Shown here piece after piece: positions 43,651 to 54,570 of a stretch of 64,000 nucleotides of DNA. How positions within the stretch are numbered: the first letter of the stretch is position 1; each line of letters begins with the position of its first letter. The stretch lies in contig NADL03000608.1 of assembly GCA_002205965.3 (NCBI GenBank), forward strand, positions 434,001-498,000. The letters run 5' to 3'. The notes beneath the pieces were generated by a model. The model ran no database searches, had not been told where the DNA came from, and saw only the letters and a program-made list of their open reading frames with translations. The position numbers and the translations under genes are program-made. This DNA is from Kappaphycus alvarezii. Lineage: Eukaryota > Rhodophyta > Florideophyceae > Gigartinales > Solieriaceae.

Positions 43651-45203
43651 ATACAATATCCTCACGACACTTCAGTTCATCCAAGACGTTCAACCTTACC
43701 TTGATACGACTCAATCGAGTGACCATAAATATCTCAAGTCGCTTGCAGAGCACATGAGGTTCACATATTACATGAAAATAACATAATTCGCAGTAAAATA
43801 CGAATTTGTGCACGCAAAGAAAGAATCAGTGCTTCCGAAATGTTAGCAGCGAAGTACCGAGACATTACAGATACTGCCATTACTGTCGACTTTAGGATTT
43901 CAGTAATACGATTAAACCCTAAGAAAGCGCACATTGGCGTGCATATGCTACCAATCAAACCGAATGACGCAAATGATACCGTTGACAAGTGCAATGATTT
44001 CAACCTGTTTGTCTCAATCACACCAAAGGGCACCAGCAGCAATCAAATACCGCAAAATGAAGTTACTACCGGCGCTGCAATAGCAGAGCTACTGAAGTAG
44101 ATAACAATTACTCACCAAGGCAACCGCCCCCCCGAAGCCGCTTCACTCTATGCAAACATCACGTGTCGTTAGGCTTCAATAACACACGCCATATAGACGA
44201 GCAGTGACATGATCCGAACCATCCCAGGCACAAAAAAGGGAATTCTGCAGCCAAAGAAGTAACCACCGATTGCTCTAAACTCGCACAGCAAGTACGCTAC
44301 CTCCTTGTGAAGCCGTCCCAGAGTCCACTGGGAACCACCAAGCCTCCGGGAAAATTTTTTTTCTTGACTCAGCAGCCCACCCAACCCTACTCACACACTC
44401 CACTTACTCTATGTCACCCCTTTCACTCCAAATCTCACCCACCACTGCGACCAATGAACACTCCTCATGCACACATGCGGGTCCCACCACCATAAATACG
44501 AATATGAATAGATTCATCTCCGTGCCCTCCCTTGCAAACAAGAGCATTAACCATAACTTGATGTCGGTGAAAGCTCTCACCGCCCTCTATGGTCCCGTAA
44601 TTTTTAGCCAGAATCGAGCAATCATCACCCAGACGTCACCAAAGAAAAAAAAACTATTGTCACTGCAACATGGAACAGGAATCTACAAGGATACATAATG
44701 AAGAACTACTCCCGCCCAATAGCCAAATTATCACCTACACCAATGATTTTCAATCTTAAAAGGAAACTGAGAACCACATTTTATCAACTCACACCCCGAA
44801 CATTCCTCAAGCAACGAGTAGAAACACCACCTCCCCTCCCCAGAAGAAGGCAAGTTAAATCAAGACCATAGTCTCCAACATACCCAATCTACCCCTACCG
44901 CCATCTCGCTCACGACGTCGCCCAACCACTCAACCATCCCAGCTTGCAAAGTTAACGCATGATTGGCACCTCATCCTCAACCATGCCACCCCTCGTGCAG
45001 TCCAAACTATGGCCAGGGAAAACATCCCCCTATTCTCCCCAAAGAGCTCACCAACACTCTTCCAGCTATAAAATGCAAACCCTGCAAGAATTCAAAGCTT
45101 ACCAAGGTCCCCCACAAACCTAGACCCAAGCACTACATAATAGGCAGCTACATTAGCTCCGAAAAATGCGGTCCGATAACCCCTAACTCCAAACACTGAC
45201 AAG
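43651..45203 (+). pseudogene. Copia D Gag end, protease and integrase zinc region
   Basis: After the Gag continuation (to 43,786), a further 87-residue frame at 43,840-44,100 may be Gag. Near 44,140-44,230 a CKHH ... H pattern resembles a Gag zinc motif. The protease relic reads FFLDSAAHPTLL near 44,365: Ala replaces the Gly of D-S-G. NHNLMSVKALTALYG follows (44,550), then DWHLILNHATPRAVQ (about 44,960) and CKPCKNSKLTKVP (45,080), the H-H-C-C integrase zinc site. The frame reaches CGPITPNSKH then TGA at 45,197-45,199, next to the insertion at 45,204. Confidence 0.7.
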
Positions 45204-45959
45204 TGTAGAGCAATAGCACCATTATTGATTTGAAAAGTCAATGTGTATTTTATAGTAGGTGGCGCGTGCCACACTGTTACTGTACCACGGTAATTACAGT
45301 TTATATACAGTGGCCCTCTAGGCCCATGGTCGAGACCCTATCGGGATGGTGGCGGTCAAATACCTGGACCTGATATTTATTTTGGGCTAACCAACTAATA
45401 GAGAGACACTTGTCCTACCTACTGGCTAGTAACTTTAACGTAGTATTTATTATGGTGCGAGGTCGTACCACCACTAGTAAAGGTACCGGAGATACCGTCT
45501 TCTTCACCGTTTTTCGGTTTCGGCTCTAGTTGTTGCTCCTGCATCCCGGGTTCCCTTTTCGTTAAGGCGCCACGCGTGCAGCTATAGTAGCTACTATCCC
45601 CTTCGGCCCCCGCCTGCCAGCTTGGATATTTGAGCTCGTCGCGCTGCGTCAGGTTCATACCATTTCCTTTTTTTTTGTCCTATTGGAAGGACTGTATCCT
45701 TCGTCCCTTTGAGCGGAGGACGTGTATCCGTGGCCACTGCCCTTTTACGTTGCGCTTTGCGCTGCGTTACATTCAGGCGTGGTCCGTGTTCTTTCTTTGG
45801 CTCTTTGCGTTGCCCTTTTCCCTTGTGCTTGTGCGCGTCTTTCCCCATTTTCTTTTCGAGAACATTTTTGACTCTAATAGTCAGGTTGCCGTCGATCCAA
45901 TACGGATCGCTTTTCCCGGTTCGCATCTAGAACACCCCCATCGTGCCTGTCGCACTACA
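45204..45959. mobile_element. LTR-like (solo LTR) insertion in copia D integrase
   Basis: A 756-bp block that starts TGTAGAGC and ends GCACTACA, so the ends TGTAG/CTACA are inverted copies. It is flanked by ACAAG at 45,199-45,203 and 45,960-45,964. Removing it and one TSD copy joins CGPITPNSKH, one TGA codon and QEHFLTFIDTESRI in the same frame, exactly as a copia integrase should read. A TATATA lies near 45,299. No pol domain is present inside; a Lys/Arg-rich minus-strand frame of 110 residues (45,594-45,926) is probably fortuitous. Best explained as a solo LTR of an element family with no full copy here. Confidence 0.8.
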
Positions 45960-46960
45960 ACAAGAACACTTCCTCACATTTATAGACACGGAGAGTCGAA
46001 TACTCACAGTTTACTTCCTTACGAAAAGGGATGACATGGGCAAGTACACTCCTATTCACATGGCAGAACTACATACCAAGCATGGTATATCCCAAAGACC
46101 ATCAGAGTTGATAACGCAAAGGAATTCACGTCAACCGCATTATGCAACCTCCTCAACAAGAAGGATACCGAACTGAACCCCAGAACAACATATCAGCCTC
46201 AAGAAAACAGCAAATCGGAGGGAATCAATCTAATACCACTCAATGCTACCAGATCTGCGCTCGAAAATACCCATCTACCAACCAACTTCAGGGAAGATGC
46301 CCTCAGTGATGCAGCATTCACATAAAACTTAATGAAATACTCCAGCACTGGCCAGACCCCCGCAACAATATGGCACCAAACCACTGCACACAACCCCAGC
46401 TCTACATATTAGGCCAAATAGGTCATGTTCCGATACAAAATCCAAAAATGGAGCTATAAACGAGAGCCAAACTAGTAAAATACATGTACCCGCTGGACGG
46501 CAACCTCATTTGAGTCTGGCATCCCGAAACCGACAGCTATATTCAAGTCTGTGTCGTCGACTTCAAGCCCTACGACCTCACCCTCAATCTATCATTTACC
46601 ACTTTTATGGCAATCCGGACAACATCGGCAAGACTGCCCACCCCATGACGAACAACAAAACACCTATTCAGATGCAGCCCCAAGGGCAGATTCCCATGAA
46701 AAAGAGCTAGATACATTACAAAGAAACAAACCCTTAGATGGATCTACAACCACTGCGTCCCCAAACCAGCAAAGATCATCCCATTGAATATGAAATATTG
46801 ATTAAAACACGGCCCGTCTCTCCACATTGAACGTAAGACACGACGTTCCGTTGGCGGTGACTGAATGAAGCCATACCTGCACTTTGACCCCAACCAGACG
46901 TCCTTATGCATGGCAGAAAAGCCAATATACGTATGTAGAGCAATTGGCACTCACACTGTA
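45960..46960 (+). pseudogene. Copia D integrase core and C-terminal relic
   Basis: FLTFIDTESRILTVYFLT (45,970) matches the copia integrase core. AKLVKYMYPLDGNLI and VWHPETDSYIQVCVVDF (46,470-46,565) match the C-terminal domain that precedes RT. Beyond 46,570 the frames carry only linker-like sequence until the match is lost near 46,960, close to the DIRS-like insertion. Confidence 0.65.
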
Positions 46961-47277
46961 CTGCCATCGGCAGAGCTGATTTTGGTGATCTTTTTTTTGA
47001 TCTGATTCACTGCTAACCAGCAGGCACTGTACTGTACAGTAAGGGCAATTTTCTTTTGTCGCCCACTATTATTCCTGGTACTGTATACTCACCCGATGGG
47101 GCTTGAGGGCTTGCAATCTGGACCACTCGGCCCCCAAATTGTACCTGATATTTTCGCAGGTGAAAGGCATCTATTGGGCCAAATGTCGAGTTTACATCTC
47201 TCTAACTTGGATCTCCCTAACTTGGCTGACCTTAACTCCACTCACCCCGCCGTCGTAGATAACCCTAACCTAGTTAA

Positions 47278-48131
47278 CTAGCATTTATACCCAGCACTTA
47301 CGCGAGATTCATCAAAGAGCCACGCCAGATAGCGAAGTAAAGGACCTTCGGAGCTCTCCAGTGGGTCGATTCCATCGTGCGAGCAAAAAGTAACCCATTT
47401 CTTCCATAGTATCTCATTCGAGCGCCAGGTGTTCGGGGTACGTGCCTTTGGCATGATCCGTGCAATAGTATTCCCACCAGAAGTATTCCCTATTCCGGCT
47501 GCTGTAAGCACAGATTGCTGGAGAGTTATTGCGAGCGGTAGCGATCGTGCTTCTTCTGCGAGATTTTCCAGACGGCGATATTCCACGGCGGGACGGGCAT
47601 CGACGGCGGAGCCCACAGAGGCTGTAGGTAGAGGTTGTCGGCGGCGAATACGTGTAGCCGTGACAGTTGGCGCAGGTTGAGAAACCATGATTGAGCGGGC
47701 CAATACGGCGTGACCAATATTCCTGCGGCCTGTTCCTTGATGATCTTGGATACGACGAGTGGTATCAACTTGAGAGGCGGGTTCCAAAAATTGACTTCGG
47801 ATTGCCAATCCTGGGAGAGCGCGTCTACGACGAGGGAGCCAGGAGACGCAAACTCGCTGTTGTATCTCGTGCAGATGCGATTGGTGTTGTCTGCAAATCT
47901 GTCGATTGTTGGCGGGAAAGATTCGAGTAGTGGCTGAAGGGGCTCGGTATTGATCCCCCAATCGTCGAGTGTCTGAAGGCGTGACAGTCGGTCGGCAAAA
48001 CGATTGACTGCCGAGGGCAGATACTGTGATTCGATGGTGATCCCGAGCTTGAGAAGCAAGCGGTGTAGCGAACGGAGCTCTCTCATTAAGGGCCGTGACT
48101 TGGTGTTCATCGCATTGAGCATCGATACCAC
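47278..48131 (-). pseudogene. DIRS-like RNase H end and truncated tyrosine recombinase
   Basis: 48,131-47,526 encodes SQYLPSAVNRFADRLSRL, TIDRFADNTNRICTRYNSEF and VNFWNPPLKLIPLVVSKI, the characteristic RNase H tail of DIRS elements, followed by PYWPAQSWFLNLRQL. In an overlapping frame (47,278-47,961) the end reads MPKARTPNTWRSNEILWKKW and PLLRYLAWLFDESRVSAGYKC, the core-binding domain of a tyrosine recombinase, then stops. None of the catalytic R, H-x-x-R or Y boxes is found downstream. A GTAAGT at 47,301-47,296 (minus strand) sits just before the stop and could be a splice donor, or the catalytic half may simply be deleted. Confidence 0.7.
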
Positions 48132-48144
48132 CGCCTGATTGTCC

Positions 48145-49441
48145 TCAAAAATCTTGAGATTGAGTCCCGTTCTTCAGCAACGACGCGAAGGCCCGAATAT
48201 TGTCCGTGACGGCCCGTAGTTCCAAGAAAGTTATTGGCTTGACTCGCAGTACGGGGTCCCAGAGTCCGCGAGCCTCCCAACAACCCTGTATCCCTGGCCT
48301 CAGATCCGATCCCAATTCCTCCCTGACCGACTCCCGTCGACGCGTCTGAGTGTAGAGCCAATGTTGGCTGTGGGTAGCGATAGGCCTTTCTGGAGGATTG
48401 GTAGTGAGGTCCCTCCAGAAGCGCAGGTCCCGAAGAGCGGCGTGTAGAAGCCTCACGCGTTTCCCCGTCTTGCTCAGATTCGTCTTGAGAGAGTCGTAAA
48501 TTGATCGGTGTAGAACCGGGCGAGGGGCATAGCGAGCGAGCATGAGATAGCGACGCCTGCGAAGTGGCGTAGCAGTGTATACGTCGACTAGTCGGCGATT
48601 GCGGCTGCTTGGCGTAATAGTTGCCGGGCAATACCTCGCAACTTTTCCATCCTTCGAGCCGTAATCCAAAACTAGACGGTCTGTATCGATTAGAAATCCC
48701 AAATGCTCGATCTGCCTCGTCCTTCCCAGTGACCTTTGTCCTCCTTTCTCTGAAGTCCACACGAGCGGAGCAGAGAATCGATCTGTCGGCGGGCCTTGTT
48801 GAGGCGCGAAGGACGGTTTAGAGCCACCAAGAAGTCGTCCATGTAGGGATGGATTCGGAGACGTAAGGTTTCCCGGACATATTGAACGAAAGGTCGCATG
48901 AACTTGATGAAGTAGGCGGGAGAGAGTTTCCACCGAAAGGGAGGGCAACGCAGCGAAAGTAGCGATGGTCTACTTTGAAGACGAACCAATTTCGAATATC
49001 GGGGTGTAGACAAAATGGTGGTAACCTTTGGCGATATCGAAAGAAAACATCATGTCGGATTCTGGAGGTCAGTGCGAACCCTTCTAATGTTTCCATGCGA
49101 ACTGGGATATCCCGAAATAGGGTAGATTGCCGAGAAAGATTGACCACGAGCCGCTTCTTTTCCGCTGAAGTTGTCACAAAGGCGTTGGAGATAGGGAAGC
49201 CAGCTTGGTGTAAGGAAAGAGCGGTCGACTCGGAAATTTCTTCGTAACTGCGACGGTGGAGCGCATCCGATATTGCTGAATCGAAGAATTCCCGGTCTTG
49301 GGGATCGATGGGATTTGAGGGAGTTGGAATTTTGTGCGTGAAAGGGAGGTTGTGATGGGTTTTTCGTAGACCCCAAACCGTAGAGCGCGGACGAGGAATT
49401 TCGAGGCGCCGAGGGTTTCGGCCCAGAAGGGAGCGGCGCAC
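48145..49441 (-). pseudogene. DIRS-like reverse transcriptase
   Basis: RT blocks occur over three frames: FVTTSAEKKRLVVNLSRQS (about 49,175), FSFDIAKGYHHF (about 49,040), FKVDHRYFRCVALPFGGN (48,960), YMDDFLVALNRP as the intact active site near 48,840, and EHLGFLIDTD near 48,690. RNase H sequence with LHSDAST (about 48,365) and FLELRAVTDNIRAF (about 48,210) follows. Frameshifts occur near 48,930 and 48,760. Confidence 0.8.
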
Positions 49442-49798
49442 TGGGTATTGCGCCAGAGGACGTGGGACATAGGGACAGAAATAAAGAGTCGCGGAGGCGA
49501 CGCTTTAGTTGGACTTAGAGTCCTTGGAACCTTTTCCGGACTGATTCTTGCGAGGTCGAGAGCCTTGAGCGGCCTGTTTGTTGCACTCCTTCGCGTATGC
49601 CTGGGAGCGCAATTCAGCGAACTTGTCCTCAGTTGAGCGATAGAGCTCAGAAGAATACGGGTAGTCGTCTTCACGAAGGTAGCGCTGGAGCAGGATAGCT
49701 TCGGACTTTCCGGACTCGACAGATCAGTAAAGAAGTCGGTCCGTTCCAGAACGCGGCTGTAAGTGGCCTCCAAGTAGTGGTGTAGAACAGAGAAGAAC

Positions 49799-50344
49799 TC
49801 AGTAGCGGCGATATGTTTGTTCTGGAGGGCCTCGGTGACCCGTGAGCGCAGGCGATGGCGGTCTCACAGTTGTGCCCAACGTTCCAGAGTACTTCGCTTC
49901 CCACCCGTCACGAACGTCAGCGGCCTTGATGCGACCGAAAAGACCTTCTGGTTCCGGAATGAACCTCTTGGCGGGATAGGGAGCGACGGAGCTAGGACGC
50001 TGGTACTTGTTGAGTTTGCCGACCTCAGCGTATTCCTGGCGGGTAGCGAGTGTGTCGGCAACTGCGGTTGCAGAGGGCGTGGGCAGTGTGGCAGTGAACT
50101 GAAGAACGCCCGTTTTGTAAGCCTCAGCGGCAGTTGAGGGCTTGACGGTAGGATCAGATGCCGGTGGATCTGAAGCGGCGGCGGCGGCAGGCTCTGCGGC
50201 AGGAGGGTTCGACGGTCCAGCGGAAGCTTGGAGCAAGTTGACAATCTGCGAGAGCTGGGTTTCGATGCCGGTGACCTTGTTCTCGAGGGTATGGAGGCGA
50301 GAAGCGTCGGACTGCGAGGATTCAGAGGAGGTGGCATGGGACAT
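49799..50344 (-). pseudogene. DIRS-like Gag ORF
   Basis: A 181-residue frame starting MSHATSSESSQSDASRL. A heptad-like segment (LENKVTGIETQLSQIVNLLQ) suggests a coiled coil. An Ala/Pro-rich linker follows, then KRFIPEPEGLFGRIKAADV. It precedes the RT on the same strand, as Gag does in DIRS elements. The frame changes near 49,850 and coding-like sequence continues to about 49,450. No zinc knuckle seen. Confidence 0.55.
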
Positions 50345-50640
50345 GGTTGATGTGCAAGTGTGATAGTCGACCTAGACAGATTCGTCGGAGCTGGTTCGAG
50401 GGATGAGAACAAGCGACGACTTGAGGAACCAGAAGTTGCGCTAGAGGTTTTCAAGTTGGCGGTTATATAGCCCTGTTGAACCGGTCTTGATCGTGGTCCA
50501 AGTCCCCTTGCGCAAGCGGTACGGCCTACGTAGAAACCAGGAAGCATATGCGGCCGCGGCAGCGAGTGTAGGGTGTACAACGGTAAGCTGCCTACGTGGC
50601 CATCATAAAAGGTGCTTACAGTCAATTGATGCAACCGTGA

Positions 50641-51383
50641 CCGCGTGACTTATCCGGAGTGGCAGATCAAGGCCACGTTCAACCCCCCTTCTCATATTCA
50701 CCCATAATTTTCCAATTAAAGTACCGAATTAAACATAGAGAAAAACCAAATCAAAGGATTTGCTTCGAGACTGCGGTTACAAGCGGTTACCCACTAGGGC
50801 CCCAGATTAAACAGCCACCTCGGTGTTGGCTCTGAACTTGACTCCCAACCTCCGGCTTTGCGCAAACCTTTCCACCGGCAACTTTGGCTATAGCCACGTT
50901 TATCCGCCCGGGTCCCCCTTTCTATTCCCCCCTCTCTATCCAATATTACAATACCTCTTTTGTTGTTTATTTGTGGTACTGACTCAGGCTTGGCGTCCCG
51001 GACTCCGGCGTCTATATACAAATAGGAACTACAAGTTTGTCGTTGGTGACAACATCCTTATCTCCAGAGGAAATATTCAGCACTGCTGACCCACTACTAC
51101 ATTTTCTTTGTCTATTATTACACCCCTGGTGTATACGATTCTTTGGAATCGATCCTTATCAAGGTTCTAGCATTCCGCGGACCACGGCCCGGCCTTACAA
51201 CCCGGAGGACAAGTATACCGTCCAGCCCTCCAAGGAATTACCCCCGCTCTTCCAACTCCATTTCTCCTCGCCGTCGGCGAGCTGTGCTACTGCATCGCAG
51301 GGTGCTTAAAGAGAAAGAGGGACAGCGAACACCCTGTGGGTCTTCGTGTGTGTGTGTTGGGTTTCTCATTGTCTGACGGTGTT
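50641..51383. other. Unassigned insert between the DIRS-like element and copia D
   Basis: Sequence with LTR-like properties (CTATATACAAATAG near 51,010; GT-run near 51,345) but no partner copy or TSD found. It may be the 5' terminal part of the DIRS-like element or another solo LTR. Confidence 0.35.
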
Positions 51384-52792
51384 CCGTTCCTAGACGAGAA
51401 GAACTGCGCACTGCGCATTGCACTAAAACGTATACTCATCCCCTTGGCTGCCCAATACAATTGGCATATCGGCCACCTCGATATAACCGCTGTCTACCTA
51501 AACGAACCTTACCCACATGACATACCCGCCTTTGTACAAGAACAAACCTGATTCAACGGAACTTAGAAACATCCGAGACAAACTGCGTCATTCTCCGCAA
51601 CCTCTATGGCACCCCTACAGCTGCAAGCAACTACTACAGAGGCCTTGTGGCGGACCTTCAAAAACATAGCTACCACCCAGGCCACCCCGACGCATGTCTA
51701 TTTACTAAAATGGACAACGGGAACCCAGTTCTAGTGGCTATCAGAATGGATGATTTTCTCCTTGCTTCACCAAGCCAAAATCCTATCGAATAACTCTACA
51801 CATTGCTCCAAAAGAAGAACAAAATATCCAACTTAGGTAACTGAAATGGAATTTCAATATGGCGGATAACGGCGACATATATGTATATCCCAGCGACATG
51901 TCGTCCAAGTCCTGCTGCACAAAACCAGAATGACGCTCTGCACTCCTCGAAAATACAAATCCCCTGAACAAAAATTGGACCCCATTCATGTCTGGTCAGC
52001 ATAAAAAAGTTCAAAAACATACTAGGTGACCTCACCTTTTTCACTTACAGCACCAGGACGGATATATAATTCGCATTCAATAAACTACCAGAGCATCTGC
52101 ACCAAAACACACCTGTTCACCTTCAAATACTAAATTTATTTATCCAATACCGCAACATTACGCCAAAACATGCAATAAACTACCCCAAGAGATCACACAA
52201 CTAACATGAAGGCCACACAATCTTATCATACACCGACATAGACTACGCCAATGCCAGGGACCGCAAACCACGCACGGAAATAATACATATAGCTGGGGGT
52301 TCTCCAGTGACTTTGACCAGGGCCAAACATCCGATTGTATCAAAATTGACATTCAAGGCCGAGAATGTGGCAACAGATGACGCGGTTCAGCAAGCGCTAA
52401 GGCTCTAGGCCTCATAATCGACTACCGCATCCCAGGTAAACTCCCTGTCAACATATATATTGGCAACACAAGTGCGAATACAGGTTGCGAACAGTCAAAA
52501 AACCACCAAAGGAAGGAAAATAATCGACACAGAATTTCACCATCTCGCGTACATTGCCAACAAGGGACGTATACTGGTAACATACATCTCCACGCAACAC
52601 AACATAGCAGATTCACTCACAAAGGCTCTTGGTCTAGTCAAACAAGCCAAAGATGTAGCTCCAATTCGCAGTGTACCCCTCCGATCGATCCAAACGATGC
52701 ACAAGAGTAGCCACAACCTCAATCACAGGCCAACTCCGATAAGTGACTCAACTCATTGCTACCTTAATTCTCTCGTGCTCACCCGGGACTGA
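51384..52792 (+). pseudogene. Copia D reverse transcriptase-RNase H relic
   Basis: LAAQYNWHIGHLDITAVYLN (51,450) is the copia RT block with the first catalytic Asp. NLYGTPTAASNYYRGL (51,600) matches the LYG.....W region. The active site reads AIRMDDFLLAS near 51,745, with RMDD in place of YVDD. Sequence from 51,790 to 52,450 is badly decayed. The RNase H end is recognisable at 52,460-52,680 (DTEFHHLAYIANKG, YISTQHNIADSLTKAL). Confidence 0.75.
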
Positions 52793-52919
52793 CAAAGCAA
52801 CCAAGAACAATCAACGAAAACGGAAATCAAGGTTGCAATTGACGAAGCAACCAAGAAAAACTGTCCATCGTAGAAAACAGTGCATAGGCAGCTAGCAAAT
52901 GCACAAGTGAAACTAAACA

Positions 52920-53834
52920 TAGGAAACAGTATACTTTCCGTCAAATTGTAATTCCAAAGTTGAATCACCGCTCTCCGTAGCGAACGGCTTCCTGGTCTCT
53001 TCTCCCCCCTGGGCTCCTCCGTGCGTTTATTTAATAACCTAGCAAAAAGGACCATTCGTCCCAACAAAGGTCCAGTTGTAACATCCGAGCTCACCTCGAG
53101 TTGCGGACCATATCTCTGTCTAATTAGGACCGACGTGTCCAAGCTGGTACCGGTTTACACTGCTTCTCACTCTCAGGGGCGATCTATCAATAGTTGGTGG
53201 TTCGAAATCGAAAATTGGAAAAGTCGTCAGTTTTCATCATTTCAACATTTCCACTGCGTGCTCTATTCTATGAAAATCGGAAATGAGTTTTGCATTCTAC
53301 CTCCACTGCCCATCGCAAGCTACATTGGGTTTTCAACTTATCACTTGTTTGCTGGGGAAATCTTTTAGATTTCCCGACATGGACGAAAAATGGAAATCGG
53401 GAAGGGACAAGTGGACTGTTTTTACTGGCCGAAATTGCCAGATGTATTTTCCGATTTCATAATTTCCAGCGATTTCATTTTCATAGATCGGCCTTCAGAT
53501 CTAACGTTGATGTTTTCGGGTGGTTATCACTGTACGCACTGTAGGCCTTGCTCGATAGATTTCGGTTTGTAAATCCGATTTTTTCCGACTAGGCTTGGGA
53601 TCATTCGCAAATTTAAATTCAAATTAATGGATCAATCGAGGAATCCTTAGTGAACTCAAAAGTTTTCTTTTCCCGCGAAAACCGACATTTTTACGGAAAC
53701 CGACAGCGCAGTACATTCTGTATTTCTAGGATTTCGCACTAACCATCTTGCGCAACTCAAAACGAATGAGCGATACCCGTTATCAAACGCCTGGACGCTT
53801 TCCTCACGTGACTGCGACATGAAACCGTCTCAAA
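52920..53834. other. Intergenic, GAAATCGG-rich stretch
   Basis: From 53,190 to 53,720 the motif GAAATCGG and its complement CCGATTTC recur (for example 53,273, 53,390 and 53,449), with AT-rich spacers, giving overlapping self-complementary possibilities. No gene or clear terminal inverted repeat could be fixed. Confidence 0.35.
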
Positions 53835-54470
53835 ATGCCTGCTGTAATTGCCAAACGTCGCCGCCGCCACCGTCCGTTTGCGCGCAAGCGCTTGCAACGT
53901 AATCGTCACGACACCTCGTCGCAGGGGCAGACGCTCGTGTTGCCGCCTGCTTTGCGTCGCCGACTCGACGCATTACATCTGCCAAGTCCTGATGATCATC
54001 AGGACATGACACATCCATCCATGTCACACCACGCGGCCAACGACCTATCGCTTCCGCCCTCAATTTCAGGGCCTGGACCGCGCTCAGAGTCTGAGGAACA
54101 ACGGAATAATGGTGCTTGTGAGGTTGTGTCATCGCAGGAGGATGTTCGCGTCAGGGAGTTGCGTGCTTGTACTGGTATTACGGTCCGGATGCCGAGGCTA
54201 GTGTGGATCTCGGGCCATTTCGTTCAAGTCAGATGAGTGAGGGCTTGGCTTCAGTGTTGGGGTCCCGTATTTCTGAGGAAAGAGTTGGTTCCGCCGGAAA
54301 GCGAGTGTGGAGGAGCTTGATTGACGAATTGGAGGATGCTGCTACGGAACATGACTCACCTGATACACATGTTTGCAGTTTTTGACCAATATGCCAAGGG
54401 GTGTTTGGAAGCTAGGGGAATAATTGACCCTCCTCACATTGATGTGCGTGGTTCAAAACGACTGTTAGTT
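53835..54470 (+). CDS. Hypothetical protein, frame-broken or spliced
   Basis: The first frame (53,835-54,236) starts MPAVIAKRRRRHRPFARKRL, a strongly basic N terminus like a nuclear or nucleolar signal, and continues Ser/Pro/His-rich. From about 54,140 a second frame carries YWYYGPDAEASVDLGPFRSS and GKRVWRSLIDELEDAATEHD to 54,385, and a third frame continues LEARGIIDPPHIDVRG to about 54,470. The order suggests one protein interrupted by frameshifts or by short introns (TCATCGCAG before 54,139 would suit an acceptor). I do not recognise a domain. It ends about 100 bases from the convergent gene at 54,571. Confidence 0.35.
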
Positions 54471-54570
54471 GAACAAAACAAAGCTATTTCCACCTCTTGG
54501 CTTTCACCTACAGCCCATGAGCGCTTTCCTATACTTGCAGGCTATGATAACACAATTTTGTCAGCTGTTG

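Larger units (their letters stand above)
47278..50640 (-). mobile_element. DIRS/Ngaro-like retrotransposon relic inside copia D
   Basis: Minus-strand order: Gag-like ORF (49,799-50,344), RT (about 48,690-49,441), RNase H (47,526-48,760), then the N-terminal part of a tyrosine recombinase (47,278-47,500). RT followed by RNase H and a tyrosine recombinase instead of an integrase is the DIRS/Ngaro signature. Outer limits are approximate: neither a TSD (not expected for this order) nor terminal repeats were found. Copia D sequence is recognisable on both sides (to about 46,960 and from 51,384), so it sits within that element. Confidence 0.75.
38034..52919 (+). mobile_element. Ty1/copia element D, old and nested with insertions
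   Basis: Plus-strand copia pieces occur in order over 15 kb: Gag 38,257-38,497 and 43,651-43,786; protease and integrase zinc region 44,350-45,203; integrase core and C terminus 45,960-46,560; RT 51,384-51,800; RNase H end 52,460-52,792. A similar 58-bp block marks both outer ends (38,034-38,091 and 52,862-52,919; each starts TGTCCAT, ends TAAACA, and shares GCTAGCAAATGCACAAG), probably what is left of the LTRs. Three insertions interrupt it: copia C, an LTR-like block at 45,204 and a DIRS-like element. Codons are AT/C-shifted and stops frequent: the oldest layer. Confidence 0.8.

Noticed and set aside
45594-45926. Lys/Arg-rich 110-residue minus-strand ORF
   Set aside because: Lies entirely inside the TSD-bounded LTR-like insertion, has no domain, and mirrors a hydrophobic opposite frame.
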